DNA of 64,000 nucleotides from Hydrogenophaga flava NBRC 102514 (GCF_001571145.1 NZ_BCTF01000002.1:124001-188000); one strand, 5' to 3'; positions 47,053-56,015 are shown, counted from the stretch's first letter. The notes: generated by a model from the sequence alone, not told the origin. A program made the numbers and translations.

Positions 47053-48057
47053 ATGGCCCTTCGTGCCACCGCATTCCGCCGTTCCCTGCGCCCCCTCACC
47101 GCGGCCCTGTGCGCCGCCGGCGCCTCGCTCGCCTTCAGCCTGCCTGCCCATGCCGAAAGCAAGGTCTACGTGTCCAGCGAGAAGGACAACAAGCTCTACG
47201 TGTTCAACACCGCGGGCGAGCGGCAGGGGGCCATCGACGTGTGCAAGCGCCCGCGCGACATGTCGTTCAACGCCGATGGTTCGCAGATCTACGTGATCTG
47301 CGGCGACAGCAACGCCATGGGTGTGGTGGACGTGGCCGGCGGCAAGCTGGCCGGCACAGTGCCGCTGGGCGAGAGCCCGGAGATGTTCGACCTCAGCCCC
47401 GACGGCAAGACCGCCTACGTGTCGGTGGAAGACGACAGCGTGCTGGGGGCCTACGACATCGCCACCAAGAAGCCGGTGTTTGAAGTGAAGACCGGTGGTG
47501 AGCCCGAAGGTGTGCTGGTCACGCCCGATGGCAAGACGGCCTACGTCACGTCCGAGGTGGCCAACGTGGTCCACGTGATCGACCTGGGCACGAAGAAGGT
47601 CACCAAGAACATCAAGGTCGGCAAGCGCCCGCGCCGCTTCGTCATGTCGCCCGACGGCAGCGAGCTGTGGGTCACCAACGAACTCGATGCGACCGTGAGC
47701 GTGGTCGACACCAAGACCCACACCGAGAAGCAGAAGATCAAGTTCGAGGTCAAGGGCATGCGCCCGGCCGACATCACGCCCGTGGGCATGGCGATCAGCC
47801 CCGACGGCAAGAGCATGTGGGTGGGCCTGGGGCGCGCCAACCACGTGGCCGAGGTGGACGTGGCGAGCAAGGCGGTGAAGAACCAGGTGCTGGTGGGCAA
47901 GCGCGCCTGGGGCCTGGGCTTCACGCCCGATGGCAAGACCCTGTTCGTGGCCAACGGCCTGTCGGACGACATGACGCTGGTGGACACCGCTGCGGCCAAG
48001 GCGATCAAGACCGTTCCCGCCGGTCGCGTGCCACACACCATTCTTGTGAGCAAATGA
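47053..48057 (+). CDS. YVTN beta-propeller protein of the PQQ catabolism system
   Basis: This 334-residue secreted protein has a leader ending in AHAE and then about seven blades, each with the pattern G-x-x-P-x-x-x-x-x-x-P-D-G-K-x-x-Y-V (for example GESPEMFDLSPDGKTAYV and GEPEGVLVTPDGKTAYV). This matches the PQQ-dependent catabolism-associated beta-propeller family found beside quinoprotein dehydrogenases and in lut clusters. Two Cys (VCKRPRD, YVICGDS) may pair. First gene of a plus-strand operon; its stop overlaps a possible ATG of the next gene (ATGA). Confidence 0.88.
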   Translation: MALRATAFRRSLRPLTAALCAAGASLAFSLPAHAESKVYVSSEKDNKLYVFNTAGERQGAIDVCKRPRDMSFNADGSQIYVICGDSNAMGVVDVAGGKLAGTVPLGESPEMFDLSPDGKTAYVSVEDDSVLGAYDIATKKPVFEVKTGGEPEGVLVTPDGKTAYVTSEVANVVHVIDLGTKKVTKNIKVGKRPRRFVMSPDGSELWVTNELDATVSVVDTKTHTEKQKIKFEVKGMRPADITPVGMAISPDGKSMWVGLGRANHVAEVDVASKAVKNQVLVGKRAWGLGFTPDGKTLFVANGLSDDMTLVDTAAAKAIKTVPAGRVPHTILVSK

Positions 48058-48107
48058 CAGAGTCTGTGGCCCACCCCCATCGCTTGCCCACTTCGTGTGG
48101 CCGCTCC

Positions 48108-48157
48108 GCCCCTCAAGGGGCAATGCCTGCGGCCCGGCAAAGCCGGTTCCGCGGCAT
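48108..48157. repeat. Double-hairpin intergenic repeat (copy A)
   Basis: GCCCCT-CA-AGGGGC (48108-48121) is followed by a second hairpin CCGGC-AAA-GCCGG (48134-48146) inside GCGG...CCGC arms. The second hairpin shares CCCGGC-x3-GCCGGTTCC with the element at 53994-54050. It overlaps the start of the binding-protein gene, so the signal peptide n-region is partly repeat-encoded. Confidence 0.65.
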
Positions 48158-49343
48158 TCTGGGCTTGGGTTTGTGGTGTGCCTGCGTGTGGGCGTCGGTG
48201 CCTGCTCCAGCGCTGGCCGCCACCAAGGTCACCATCGCGGTGGTGTCGCTGGACGGCGACCCGCGCCACGCGCCGAGGTGGCTGGAGAAGGCCTACCCCG
48301 GCCACCCGACCGGGCGCGCCATCGACGGCGTGACGCTGGCGGCCGAAGACTCGGCGTTCGAGCTGGACGCCGCCGGCATCGCGCTGGAGGTCAAGGACGT
48401 GGTGCTGCCCAACGCAGCGGGCCTGAACAAGGCCCTGGCCGAGCTGAAGGCCGCCAAGGTGCAGCATGTGGTGGCCGACCTGCCGGCGGCCGAACTGCGT
48501 GCGCTGGTGCAGGCCGCGCCGGCCGCGCTGGGCGGGGCCATCGTGTTCAACGCCGCGGCCGACGACGACGCGCTGCGCGGCGCGCAGTGCGCGGCGCACC
48601 TGCTGCACACCATCCCCAGCCGCGCGATGCTCAGCGACGCGCTGGCGCAGTACCTGGCCGCGCGCAACTGGCGCAAGGCCCTGGTGCTGCAGGGCCCGCT
48701 GCCGGGCGACGCGCCCATGCTGGAGGCCTTCAACCGCGCGGCCAAGCGCTACGGCATCAAGGCCACGTCCACCAAACCCTTCAAGCTGACCGGCGACCCG
48801 CGCGAGCGCGACCTGGGCAATGTGCGCCTGCTCACCGGCAGCGACCGTGAACACGAGGTGGTGGCGGTGCTGGACAGCGACGGCGAGTTCGCGCGCACCG
48901 TGCCCTATGCCACGCAACTGCCGCGGCCGGTGGTGGGTGCCAATGGTCTGGTGGCCGTGCCCTGGCACCCGCTTTGGGAGCGCAATGGTGGCCCGCAGCT
49001 CTCGCGCCGCTTTGCCAAGGACCACAAGCGCCCCATGACCGGCCACGACTGGGCCGCCTGGATCGCGGGCCGTGCAGTGGCGACCGTTCTGGTCGATCTG
49101 CCCAAAGCGCCCATCGCGCAGCAGCTCAAGGCGCTGCGCGGCGGGCCGGTGGCGGTGGACGGCTTCAAGGGCCCGCGCCTGTCGTTCCGCGCCTGGGACG
49201 GGCAGCTGCGCCAGCCGATCTTCCTGAGCCATGTCGACGGTGTGGTGGGTGTGGCGCCGCTGGACGGCGTGCTGCACCCCAAGGAAGTGATGGACACGCT
49301 GGGCGTGGACGAGGCGGAAAGCGCATGCAAACAGCGACCCTGA
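48123..49343 (+). CDS. ABC substrate-binding protein of the PQQ alcohol-dehydrogenase system
   Basis: This 406-residue exported protein (signal peptide FRGILGLGLWCACVWASVPAPALA) has the branched-chain amino-acid-type binding fold: VTIAVVSLDGDPRHAPRWLEKAY, a two-lobe body, FRAWDGQLRQPIFL and DGVVGVAPLDGVLHP. It matches the binding proteins found with PQQ-dependent alcohol dehydrogenases (LutA-like). An earlier ATG at 48054 would overlap the propeller stop and add 23 residues; 48123 gives a normal signal peptide and has an AAGGGG site. It overlaps the permease start by 19 nt. Confidence 0.85.
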   Translation: MPAARQSRFRGILGLGLWCACVWASVPAPALAATKVTIAVVSLDGDPRHAPRWLEKAYPGHPTGRAIDGVTLAAEDSAFELDAAGIALEVKDVVLPNAAGLNKALAELKAAKVQHVVADLPAAELRALVQAAPAALGGAIVFNAAADDDALRGAQCAAHLLHTIPSRAMLSDALAQYLAARNWRKALVLQGPLPGDAPMLEAFNRAAKRYGIKATSTKPFKLTGDPRERDLGNVRLLTGSDREHEVVAVLDSDGEFARTVPYATQLPRPVVGANGLVAVPWHPLWERNGGPQLSRRFAKDHKRPMTGHDWAAWIAGRAVATVLVDLPKAPIAQQLKALRGGPVAVDGFKGPRLSFRAWDGQLRQPIFLSHVDGVVGVAPLDGVLHPKEVMDTLGVDEAESACKQRP

Positions 49344-50170
49344 ACGCCCCTGACCCGGCGCCCGCCCTGCTGCCCCACCTGCTGCGCGCCCTGCGCGCAG
49401 TGGTGGGCCGCGAGATCGGGCGCTTCCTGCGCCAGCCCTCGCGCCTGGGCTCGGCCCTGGTGCGGCCGCTGCTGTGGTTCGTGGTGTTTTCCGCGGGCTT
49501 CCACAACGTGTTCGGCGTGGCGATTGCGCCGCCCTACGAGACCTATGTGGAATACAAGGAATACATGGTGCCCGGCCTGCTGGGCATGGTGGCGCTGTTC
49601 AACGGCATGCAGAGCTCGCTCTCCATGGTCTACGACCGCGAGATGGGCGTGATGCGCCTGCTGCTCACCGCACCGCTGGCGCGCGGCTGGCTGCTGGCCT
49701 TCAAGCTGCTGGCGGGCACGGCGCTGTCGGTGTTGCAGATGGTGGTGTTCCTGGCGATCGCGTGGGCCTTCGGCGTGGAGCTGCCGCTGCTGCACCTGCC
49801 TGCCGCCCTGCTGGCGATGGTGTGTGGCGCGGTGATGCTGGCCTCGGTCGGGCTGGTGCTGTCGGTGTATGTGAAGCAGCTGGAGAACTTCGCCGGCACG
49901 ATGAACTTCGTGATCTTCCCGATGTTCTTCATCAGCCCCGCGCTCTACCCGCTGTGGAAGCTCGAAGAGTCGGGCGCCTGGTGGCTGCTCAAGCTGGCGC
50001 AGGCCAACCCCTTCACCCACGCGGTCGAGGCGATCCGCTTTGCGATGTACGGGCAGTTCAACGCCACGGCCTGGGCGGTGGTGCTGGGCTGCACAGTGGT
50101 GTTTTTTGTGGCCGCGCTCTGGGGTTACGACCCTCAGCGGGGTTCGATCAGCAAGAAGCCTGGCGGCTGA
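49325..50170 (+). CDS. ABC-2 type permease of the PQQ alcohol-dehydrogenase system
   Basis: This 281-residue membrane protein has six hydrophobic helices in the ABC-2 layout and the segments GREIGRFLRQPSRLGSALVRPLLWFVVFS, MVPGLLGMVALFNGMQSSLSMVYDREMGVMRLLLTAPL and NPFTHAVEAIRFAMYGQ. It should pair with the ATPase encoded at 45127-45879. In lut-type clusters this permease (LutF-like) belongs to the lanthanide transport system. It is translationally coupled to the binding protein. Confidence 0.88.
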   Translation: MQTATLNAPDPAPALLPHLLRALRAVVGREIGRFLRQPSRLGSALVRPLLWFVVFSAGFHNVFGVAIAPPYETYVEYKEYMVPGLLGMVALFNGMQSSLSMVYDREMGVMRLLLTAPLARGWLLAFKLLAGTALSVLQMVVFLAIAWAFGVELPLLHLPAALLAMVCGAVMLASVGLVLSVYVKQLENFAGTMNFVIFPMFFISPALYPLWKLEESGAWWLLKLAQANPFTHAVEAIRFAMYGQFNATAWAVVLGCTVVFFVAALWGYDPQRGSISKKPGG

Positions 50171-50191
50171 GCCAGGCCCGGAGATCCAGTC

Positions 50192-50989
50192 ATGCGCCTT
50201 GCTTCCAACCGCCGCCAATGGTTGCTGTCGACCGCCGCGCTGATCGGTGGGTCTGCGCTGGCGCAGGAAGACCAGACCGGCGGCGATCCGCTGGGCTCGA
50301 TGCAGTACCCCAGCCTGCGCGAGCAGACCATCGGCAAGGCCACAGCGGTGTTCAGCGACGCGGTGATCGTCAAGGGGCCGGCCTTCGCCGACGACGCGAT
50401 GAACGTGCCGCTGCTGGTGGACGCGCGGGCGCTGTCCGCGGTCGGTGGCGGGGTGGCGCGCATCAAGGTGGCGGTGGACCGCAACCCGGTGCGCCAGGTG
50501 CTGGACTTCGAACCGCTGCGCGCGCTGCCCATGCTCGCCTTCCGCATCCGCATGGAACAGGCATCGCCGGTGCGCGCCTTCGTGCAGACGAAGGACGGGC
50601 AGTGGCACGTGGGCAGCACCTGGGTGCAGGCAGCGGGCGGCGGCTGCACGGTGCCCGGCCTCACCCGCGCCGACGGTTCGTGGAGCAAGACCCTGGGCCA
50701 GGTGCAGGCGCGCTTTTTCAACAACGTGATCGAAGGCAGCCGCCGCCTGCGCCTGCGCGTGATGCACCCGATGGACACCGGCCTGGTGGCGGGCATCCCG
50801 GCCTTCTACATCGAGCAGATGGAGCTGCAGGACCCGGGCGGCCAGGCGTGGTGGCGCATCGCGCTGCACGAACCGGTGTCGGAGAACCCGCTCATCACCT
50901 TCGAGCTGCCGCCCGCGTCACCACCGGCCTTCCGTCTGCTCGGGCGAGACAACAACGGCAACCGCATCGACGCGGAGGTAAGGGCGTGA
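50192..50989 (+). CDS. Quinoprotein dehydrogenase-associated SoxYZ-like carrier
   Basis: This 265-residue exported protein begins with RRQWLLSTAALIGGSALAQ. Its N-terminal half is SoxY-like (RALSAVGGGVARIKVAVDRNPVRQVLDFEP) and the C-terminal half SoxZ-like (MHPMDTGLVAGIPAFYIEQMEL, GRDNNGNRIDAEVRA). A Cys lies between them in AAGGGCTVPG, reminiscent of the carrier Cys of SoxY. It belongs to the fused SoxYZ-like family that accompanies PQQ dehydrogenases; the carried group is unknown. The stop overlaps the next GTG by 4 nt. Confidence 0.87.
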   Translation: MRLASNRRQWLLSTAALIGGSALAQEDQTGGDPLGSMQYPSLREQTIGKATAVFSDAVIVKGPAFADDAMNVPLLVDARALSAVGGGVARIKVAVDRNPVRQVLDFEPLRALPMLAFRIRMEQASPVRAFVQTKDGQWHVGSTWVQAAGGGCTVPGLTRADGSWSKTLGQVQARFFNNVIEGSRRLRLRVMHPMDTGLVAGIPAFYIEQMELQDPGGQAWWRIALHEPVSENPLITFELPPASPPAFRLLGRDNNGNRIDAEVRA

Positions 50990-51981
50990 AGCGCCTGTCT
51001 TGGATGCTGCTGGCGCTCGCAGCGGGTGCGGTGCAGGCGCAGCCGGTGGCCGTGCCGCCGTTCGCTTCAAAGCCCGACCTGGCGCGCGCAGACTACGACC
51101 TCAAACCCCGCCAGATCGCGCCAGGCACCTGGGTGATCGAGGGTGAGGTGGCCGATTTCTCGCGCTCCAACGGCTGCAACATCATCAACACCGCCTTCAT
51201 CGACACTGGCGACGGCGTGGTGGTGATCAACACCGGGCCGTCGCGGCTGTACGGCGAGCAGCAGCGCCGGGCCATTGAACGGCTGACCAAAGCGCCGGTG
51301 CGCAAGGTGCTGCAGCTGAACCTGCACCCCGACTACTTCTTCGGCCACCAGGCCTGGGCCGACCGGCCGACCGAAGCGCTGACCGGCACCATCGCCGGCG
51401 CGCGCGCCGAGGGTGGCGCCTACGCCGACAACCTCTACCGGCTCTGCGGCGACTGGATGCGCGGCACCGAGTCCACGCCCTCGCGCGAAGCCATCGATCC
51501 CAAGGCACTGCCGCAGACGCTGCCACTCGGAACGCACAAGCTGGAGCTGATGCGCCTGCACGGCCACACCGCCGACGATCTGGTGGTGCTGGACACCACC
51601 ACCGGTGTGCTGTTCGCAGGTGGCCTGGTGTTCACCGAGCGCGTGCCGACCATGCCGCACGCCGACTTCGCCGCGTGGCTCGCGAGCCTGGACACGCTGG
51701 AGCAGCTGCTGGCCAGCGGCAAGGCCAGAACCGTGGTGCCCAGCCACGGGCCGGTGCACGAGGGCGCGGCAGGTGTGCGCCAGACGCGCGACTGGCTGCA
51801 GTGGCTCACCACGCTCATGCAGTCGTCGGCCGAGCGTGGGCTGGACCTGGGCGAGGTGCTGCGCACGCCGGTGCCCGAGCGCTTCGCGAAATGGGCCGCG
51901 CAGCCTGCGGAACTGCAGCGCTCGCTGACCCAGTGGTACCCGCGCTACGAGCAGCGCGTGCTCGCTGCGCCGCCGCGGTGA
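50986..51981 (+). CDS. Quinoprotein relay system zinc metallohydrolase
   Basis: This 331-residue exported MBL-fold protein starts at GTG 50986, overlapping the SoxYZ-like gene by 4 nt. The signal peptide ends in AVQAQ. The metal site is atypical: LNLHPDYFFGHQAW replaces the usual HxHxDH, with HGHTADDLVVLD and VPSHGPVHEG downstream. This is the pattern of metallohydrolases grouped with SoxYZ-like carriers and quinoprotein dehydrogenases. Biochemical role is not established. It ends just before the inverted repeat and promoter of the dehydrogenase gene. Confidence 0.85.
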   Translation: MKRLSWMLLALAAGAVQAQPVAVPPFASKPDLARADYDLKPRQIAPGTWVIEGEVADFSRSNGCNIINTAFIDTGDGVVVINTGPSRLYGEQQRRAIERLTKAPVRKVLQLNLHPDYFFGHQAWADRPTEALTGTIAGARAEGGAYADNLYRLCGDWMRGTESTPSREAIDPKALPQTLPLGTHKLELMRLHGHTADDLVVLDTTTGVLFAGGLVFTERVPTMPHADFAAWLASLDTLEQLLASGKARTVVPSHGPVHEGAAGVRQTRDWLQWLTTLMQSSAERGLDLGEVLRTPVPERFAKWAAQPAELQRSLTQWYPRYEQRVLAAPPR

Positions 51982-52002
51982 CACATTTTTGAACAGTGTC
52001 AC
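51978..52002. promoter_or_regulatory. Inverted repeat upstream of the quinoprotein dehydrogenase
   Basis: GTGACAC (51978-51984) and GTGTCAC (51996-52002) flank an 11-nt AT-rich spacer. The embedded TGACACATTTTTGAACA matches the site before the TonB receptor, and the GTGACAC arms match the palindrome before the aldehyde dehydrogenase. About 120 nt upstream of the -24 box, it is a plausible enhancer site. It overlaps the stop of the preceding gene. Confidence 0.6.
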
Positions 52003-52121
52003 AAGGGTGTCCCGGCCACTGTGCCGCGGTTGGCGCAGTTGAGGCCTTCGAGGGCCGCTCCCGGGGCCTTCAGCGGGTCCAAACGTCGGTGTAAACCCTA
52101 GGCCTTTCGGGGCCAGCCTGC

Positions 52122-52136
52122 TGGCACAGATGTTGC
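52122..52136 (+). promoter_or_regulatory. Sigma-54 promoter of the quinoprotein dehydrogenase
   Basis: TGGCACAGATGTTGC is a full match to the conserved bases of the sigma-54 -24/-12 promoter. The transcript would have a 5' leader of about 100 nt before the GTG at 52249. The rest of the 267-nt gap (51982-52248) holds no gene. Confidence 0.85.
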
Positions 52137-52248
52137 CCTTTCCTGCCTGTGATGTGTACGCCAGGCACCGGAGGGTCGGAGCCACGAGCGGTCCGGCGGC
52201 ACCCACCACAGAAAAGCCATCAACCCTCGAACGAGCAGGAGACCCACA

Positions 52249-53970
52249 GTGAAACGCACCCTACTGAGCCTTTTGGTCATGGCCGCCACGGCCCACGTCA
52301 GCGCCCAGGGCGTGACCGACGCGATGATCGCCAACGACGCGGCCACGCCCGACAACGTCCTGAGCTGGGGCCTGGGCACGCAAGGCCAGCGCCACTCCAC
52401 CCTGACGGGCATCAACGCCAAGAACATCAACAAGCTGGTCCCGGTGTGGTCCATGTCCTTCGGCGGCGAGAAGCAGCGCGGCCAGCAGAGCCAGCCGCTG
52501 GTGCACAAGGGCAAGATGTTCGTCACCGCGTCCTACTCGCGCATCTACGCGGTGGACAGCAAGACGGGCAAGAAGCTCTGGAAGTACGAGCACCGCCTGC
52601 CCGAGGGCATCATGCCCTGCTGCGACGTGATCAACCGCGGCGCCGCGCTGTACGACAACCTGGTCATCTTCGGCACGCTGGACGCCCAGCTCGTGGCGCT
52701 CGACCAGGACACCGGCAAGGTGGTCTGGCGCGAGAAGATCGACGACTACTCTGCGGGCTACAGCTACACCGCCGCTCCGCTGATCGCCGAAGGCCTGCTG
52801 ATGACCGGCGTGTCCGGTGGTGAATTCGGTGTGGTCGGCCGCGTGGAAGCGCGCGACCCCAAGACCGGCAAGATGGTCTGGACCCGCCCCGTGGTCGAAG
52901 GCCACATGGGCTACAAGGACGGCAAGGAAAACGGCATCACCGGCACCACCAACGCATCGTGGCCCGGCGAGACGTGGAAGACCGGCGGCGCGGCCACCTG
53001 GCTGGGTGGTACCTACGACGCCAAGACCGGTCTGGCCTACTTCGGCACCGGCAACCCCGGCCCCTGGAACAGCCACGTGCGCAAGGGCGACAACCTGTAC
53101 TCCGCCTCCACCGTCGCCATCGACGTGAAGACCGGCCAGATCAAGTGGCACTACCAGTCCACCCCGAACGACGGCTGGGACTACGACGGTGTGAACGAGT
53201 TCATCACCTTTGACATGGACGGCAAGCGCGTCGGTGCCAAGGCCGACCGCAACGGATTCTTCTATGTGAACGACGCCGAGACCGGCAAGCTGCTCAACGC
53301 GTTCCCGTTCGTGAAGAAGGTGACCTGGGCCACCGGCATCGACCTCAAGACCGGCCGCCCGAACTACGACCCGGCCAACCGCCCGGGCGACCCGACCGCC
53401 GCCGGTGGCGACGGCACCAAGGGCAAGTCGGTGTTCTCGGCGCCGGGCTTCCTGGGTGGCAAGAACCAGATGCCCATGGCCTACAGCCCCAAGACCGGCC
53501 TGTTCTACGTGCCCACCAACGAATGGGGTATGGAGATCTGGAACGAGCCCATCACCTACAAGAAGGGCGCGGCCTACCTGGGCGCCGGCTTCACCATCAA
53601 GCCGCTGTTCGACGACCACATCGGCTCGCTGCGCGCGATCGATCCGAAGACCGGCAAGGTGGCCTGGGAAGTCAAGAACGAGGCCCCGCTCTGGGGTGGC
53701 GTGCTGACCGCGGGTGACCTGGTGTTCTGGGGCACGCCCGAGGGTTACCTGAAGGCCGCCGATGCCAAGACCGGCAAGGTGGTGTGGCAGTTCCAGACCG
53801 GCTCTGGCGTGGTGGCACCTCCCATCACCTGGACGCAGGACGGCGAGCAGTACGTCTCGGTGGTTTCCGGCTGGGGCGGTGCGGTGCCGCTGTGGGGCGG
53901 TGAAGTGGCCAAGAAGGTCAACTTCCTGGAGCAGGGCGGCTCGGTCTGGACCTTTAAAGTGATGAGGTGA
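52249..53970 (+). CDS. PQQ-dependent alcohol dehydrogenase, lanthanide type (XoxF/ExaF/PedH-like)
   Basis: This 573-residue periplasmic quinoprotein has a signal peptide ending in VSAQG and an eight-bladed W-motif propeller with DxxTGK repeats. The vicinal disulfide C124-C125 (MPCCDV) stacks on PQQ. The active site reads [13 protein letters not shown]311 is the catalytic Asp, and D313 two residues later is the extra Asp that coordinates a lanthanide in XoxF/ExaF/PedH and is Ala in calcium enzymes such as MxaF. Substrate could be methanol or ethanol and other primary alcohols. Starts at GTG 52249; cytochrome c follows 164 nt later. Confidence 0.92.
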   Translation: MKRTLLSLLVMAATAHVSAQGVTDAMIANDAATPDNVLSWGLGTQGQRHSTLTGINAKNINKLVPVWSMSFGGEKQRGQQSQPLVHKGKMFVTASYSRIYAVDSKTGKKLWKYEHRLPEGIMPCCDVINRGAALYDNLVIFGTLDAQLVALDQDTGKVVWREKIDDYSAGYSYTAAPLIAEGLLMTGVSGGEFGVVGRVEARDPKTGKMVWTRPVVEGHMGYKDGKENGITGTTNASWPGETWKTGGAATWLGGTYDAKTGLAYFGTGNPGPWNSHVRKGDNLYSASTVAIDVKTGQIKWHYQSTPNDGWDYDGVNEFITFDMDGKRVGAKADRNGFFYVNDAETGKLLNAFPFVKKVTWATGIDLKTGRPNYDPANRPGDPTAAGGDGTKGKSVFSAPGFLGGKNQMPMAYSPKTGLFYVPTNEWGMEIWNEPITYKKGAAYLGAGFTIKPLFDDHIGSLRAIDPKTGKVAWEVKNEAPLWGGVLTAGDLVFWGTPEGYLKAADAKTGKVVWQFQTGSGVVAPPITWTQDGEQYVSVVSGWGGAVPLWGGEVAKKVNFLEQGGSVWTFKVMR

Positions 53971-53993
53971 CCCCCCTGCGCCGCTGACGCGGC

Positions 53994-54050
53994 TTCCCCC
54001 CTGGAAGGGGGGACCACACCTGAGGCCCGGCGGAGCCGGTTCCTCGGTGT
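53994..54050. repeat. Double-hairpin intergenic repeat (copy B)
   Basis: CCCCCC-TGGAA-GGGGGG (53996-54012) is followed by a longer hairpin with arms ACACCTGAGG and CCTCGGTGT enclosing CCGGC-GGA-GCCGG (54016-54050). Same design as copy A at 48108-48157. Lying just after the dehydrogenase stop, it may also serve as mRNA stabiliser or terminator before the cytochrome gene. Confidence 0.7.
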
Positions 54051-54134
54051 GTGCTGGATGGGGCACTTCCTCCTCCGTTGTGCTGGAGAGGGCCCTGTCC
54101 ATTTTTTCGTCTGTCGTTTTTCTGGTTGTTGATC

Positions 54135-54461
54135 ATGCGCACTCTCCTTCTCCTCCTCTCCTCCGGTGTTCTGCTTGCTTCCGGTGCCGTACACGCGGTC
54201 GATGAAGCGGCCGCGATCGAGCTGGCCAAGAACAACGGTTGCCTGTCCTGCCACTCGGCCAAGGAAAAGATCGTCGGCCCCGCTTACAGCGATGTGGCCG
54301 ACAAGTACAGGAACGACAAGGACGCCGTGGCCAACCTGGTCCAGTCGATCCAGTACGGCAGCAAGGGCAAGTGGGGCCGCATTCCGATGCCACCCCATCC
54401 CAGCATGAGTGCGGCCGACATCAAGACCCTCGCGCAATGGGTCATGACCGCCCAACACTGA
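54135..54461 (+). CDS. Cytochrome c (c551/c552-like)
   Basis: This 108-residue exported cytochrome has a signal peptide (LLLLLSSGVLLASGAVHA), a single heme site CLSCH (NNGCLSCHSAKEK) and a likely axial Met in GRIPMPPHP near the C-terminus. Size and motifs fit class I c551/c552. It is the expected electron acceptor of the quinoprotein dehydrogenase, the role XoxG plays in methylotrophs. Its 3' end overlaps the next gene by 25 nt. Confidence 0.92.
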   Translation: MRTLLLLLSSGVLLASGAVHAVDEAAAIELAKNNGCLSCHSAKEKIVGPAYSDVADKYRNDKDAVANLVQSIQYGSKGKWGRIPMPPHPSMSAADIKTLAQWVMTAQH

Positions 54462-55003
54462 CCGCGCTGGCTGCGGCGCTCTGCATGGGCGCCGCGGTGG
54501 CCCAGCCGGTCTTGCCCGAGGGCGAGAAGTCCCTCGTGGTGGTCACGCGCGACGGCCAGCGCACCCGCATCGGCGCCGTCACCTTTGGCGCTGCCAGCGG
54601 TGGCCGGTCGAGCTTCCAGGTGAAGATGGACCACGCGGTGATGCGCGACCACTTCCTCTCCATGCGCGAGTTCAAGTGCCTGCCGGCGGCGCAGGAGATC
54701 ACCTGCTTCGTGCCCTACCCGTACCCACACCCGGGCACGGTGAGCGCCAGCGACCTGGGCTGGCTGGAACACAACCTGCTGTTCTTCTTCAAGCAGCCGG
54801 CCGACTTCGGGGCCAAGCTGTGGAACGGGATCATCTTCCGGTTCGTGCCGACACCCACCGGGCTGGTGGGCACGCCGCAGGCGGTGGATCTCAACCGCAT
54901 CGGTGTGCCACCCGAAAAAGCCGACGAGCCGCCCTACGGCCGCTTCGACCGCGACGACTTCGCACCCGGCGCGCGGTGGGTGCAGGAACTGCGGATCGAG
55001 TGA
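54437..55003 (+). CDS. Exported protein of unknown function beside the cytochrome c
   Basis: This 188-residue protein has a short leader (LTALAAALCMGAAVAQP) and a mature part with two Cys (EFKCLPAAQEITCFVPYPYPHPG) that may form a disulfide, and LGWLEHNLLFFFKQPADFGAKLWNGIIFRF. I do not recognise the family. The 25-nt overlap with the cytochrome gene ties its translation to it, so a role in the periplasmic dehydrogenase-cytochrome system is likely. The ATG at 54437 is the only in-frame start giving a signal peptide. Confidence 0.7.
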   Translation: MGHDRPTLTALAAALCMGAAVAQPVLPEGEKSLVVVTRDGQRTRIGAVTFGAASGGRSSFQVKMDHAVMRDHFLSMREFKCLPAAQEITCFVPYPYPHPGTVSASDLGWLEHNLLFFFKQPADFGAKLWNGIIFRFVPTPTGLVGTPQAVDLNRIGVPPEKADEPPYGRFDRDDFAPGARWVQELRIE

Positions 55004-55045
55004 CGGTGTGGTGCCGCGAGCGGACCCGAGTCCGCTCGCTGGCGC

Positions 55046-55762
55046 TCAGTCCTTCTTGCAGTCCGACTTGCCCGCGGTCGCGCAATCCTCGTCATCGTCC
55101 CCGTGGTCCCGGTCGTCGTCGCTGCTGCCGTCGTCGTTGTGGTGATCGTCGTCGTTCGCGTCGTCATCGTCGTGGCAGTCGGACTTGCCGGTGGCCGTGC
55201 AGTTGTCGTCGTCCGCGCCGTCCTCCCGGTCGCTGTCTTCGATCTTGACCCGGCTGGCCACCAGGACGCCGTTGGCCATGGTGCCGTAGACCTCGACACG
55301 CATGCCGACGCTCACGGTGCGCGGGGCGGCGCTGGCGTCGACGGGGATGCCGTCCACGCTGAAGCTGGTGGGGCTGGTGTAGGCCGTCACGCGGCCTTCC
55401 AGTTCGTTCGGGTTGGCGTTGTCATCGTCGCGGTCGTCGCTGTCATCAAGTTCGACCTTGTTCGCCTGCAGCGTGCCATTGACCATTTCGCCATGGACTT
55501 CCACGCGGCTGCCGGTGCTCATGCCCTGGGGCGTGGCGCTGGAGCCGCTCGCATCCACCGGAATGCCGTCGACGCTGAAGCTCTGCGGGCTCTCGTAGCT
55601 GGTCACGGTGCCGGTGAGGGAACGGCCGCTGGCGGTGGTGGTGCTGCTGCTGTCTCCGCTGCCGCCACCACAGGCGGCCAGGCCTGCGACCAGCAGGGAC
55701 GTGGTGATCAGCCGCCATGCGGACAAGGACAAACGGGTGGGCGTGGTGGGGGCGTGCGTCAT
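55046..55762 (-). CDS. DUF5666 lipoprotein with Asp-rich C-terminal tail
   Basis: This 238-residue protein has a leader with lipobox (LLVAGLAAC) and a Ser/Thr linker. Two similar OB-like DUF5666 repeats follow (each with SFSVDGIPVDAS and GxRVEVxGxMxNGxLxAxxVxxxD). The tail of about 60 residues is dominated by Asp and His (for example DDDDANDDDHHNDDG) with two TGKSDC/AGKSDC repeats. The tail should bind divalent or trivalent cations. It lies convergent to the lanthanide dehydrogenase operon. Start at 55762 follows a GAGGACC site. Function unknown; lanthanide binding is a speculation from the acidic tail and place. Confidence 0.75.
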   Translation of the reverse strand: MTHAPTTPTRLSLSAWRLITTSLLVAGLAACGGGSGDSSSTTTASGRSLTGTVTSYESPQSFSVDGIPVDASGSSATPQGMSTGSRVEVHGEMVNGTLQANKVELDDSDDRDDDNANPNELEGRVTAYTSPTSFSVDGIPVDASAAPRTVSVGMRVEVYGTMANGVLVASRVKIEDSDREDGADDDNCTATGKSDCHDDDDANDDDHHNDDGSSDDDRDHGDDDEDCATAGKSDCKKD

Positions 55763-56015
55763 GGTGAAGGGTCCTCGGTGTTGTTGTGAATGACGGCCGT
55801 GCAACGCGCGCCAGCCGGGTGCGGCGCAGTCGCTCGCGTCGGCGCACAAGATCACCGGCGGGCATTAAGGAAAGCTGAAATGGCAAGGGGTTTTTCAAGG
55901 CTTACCTTTGGTTGCGCGGCATCCGGTCGGGGCGCCGGCCTGTAACAAACGGACACCCCGGGCGGTACCCGGGTGGGTAGCATTTCTGCGCCGTCAAAGA
56001 CACAGGACAACGAAC

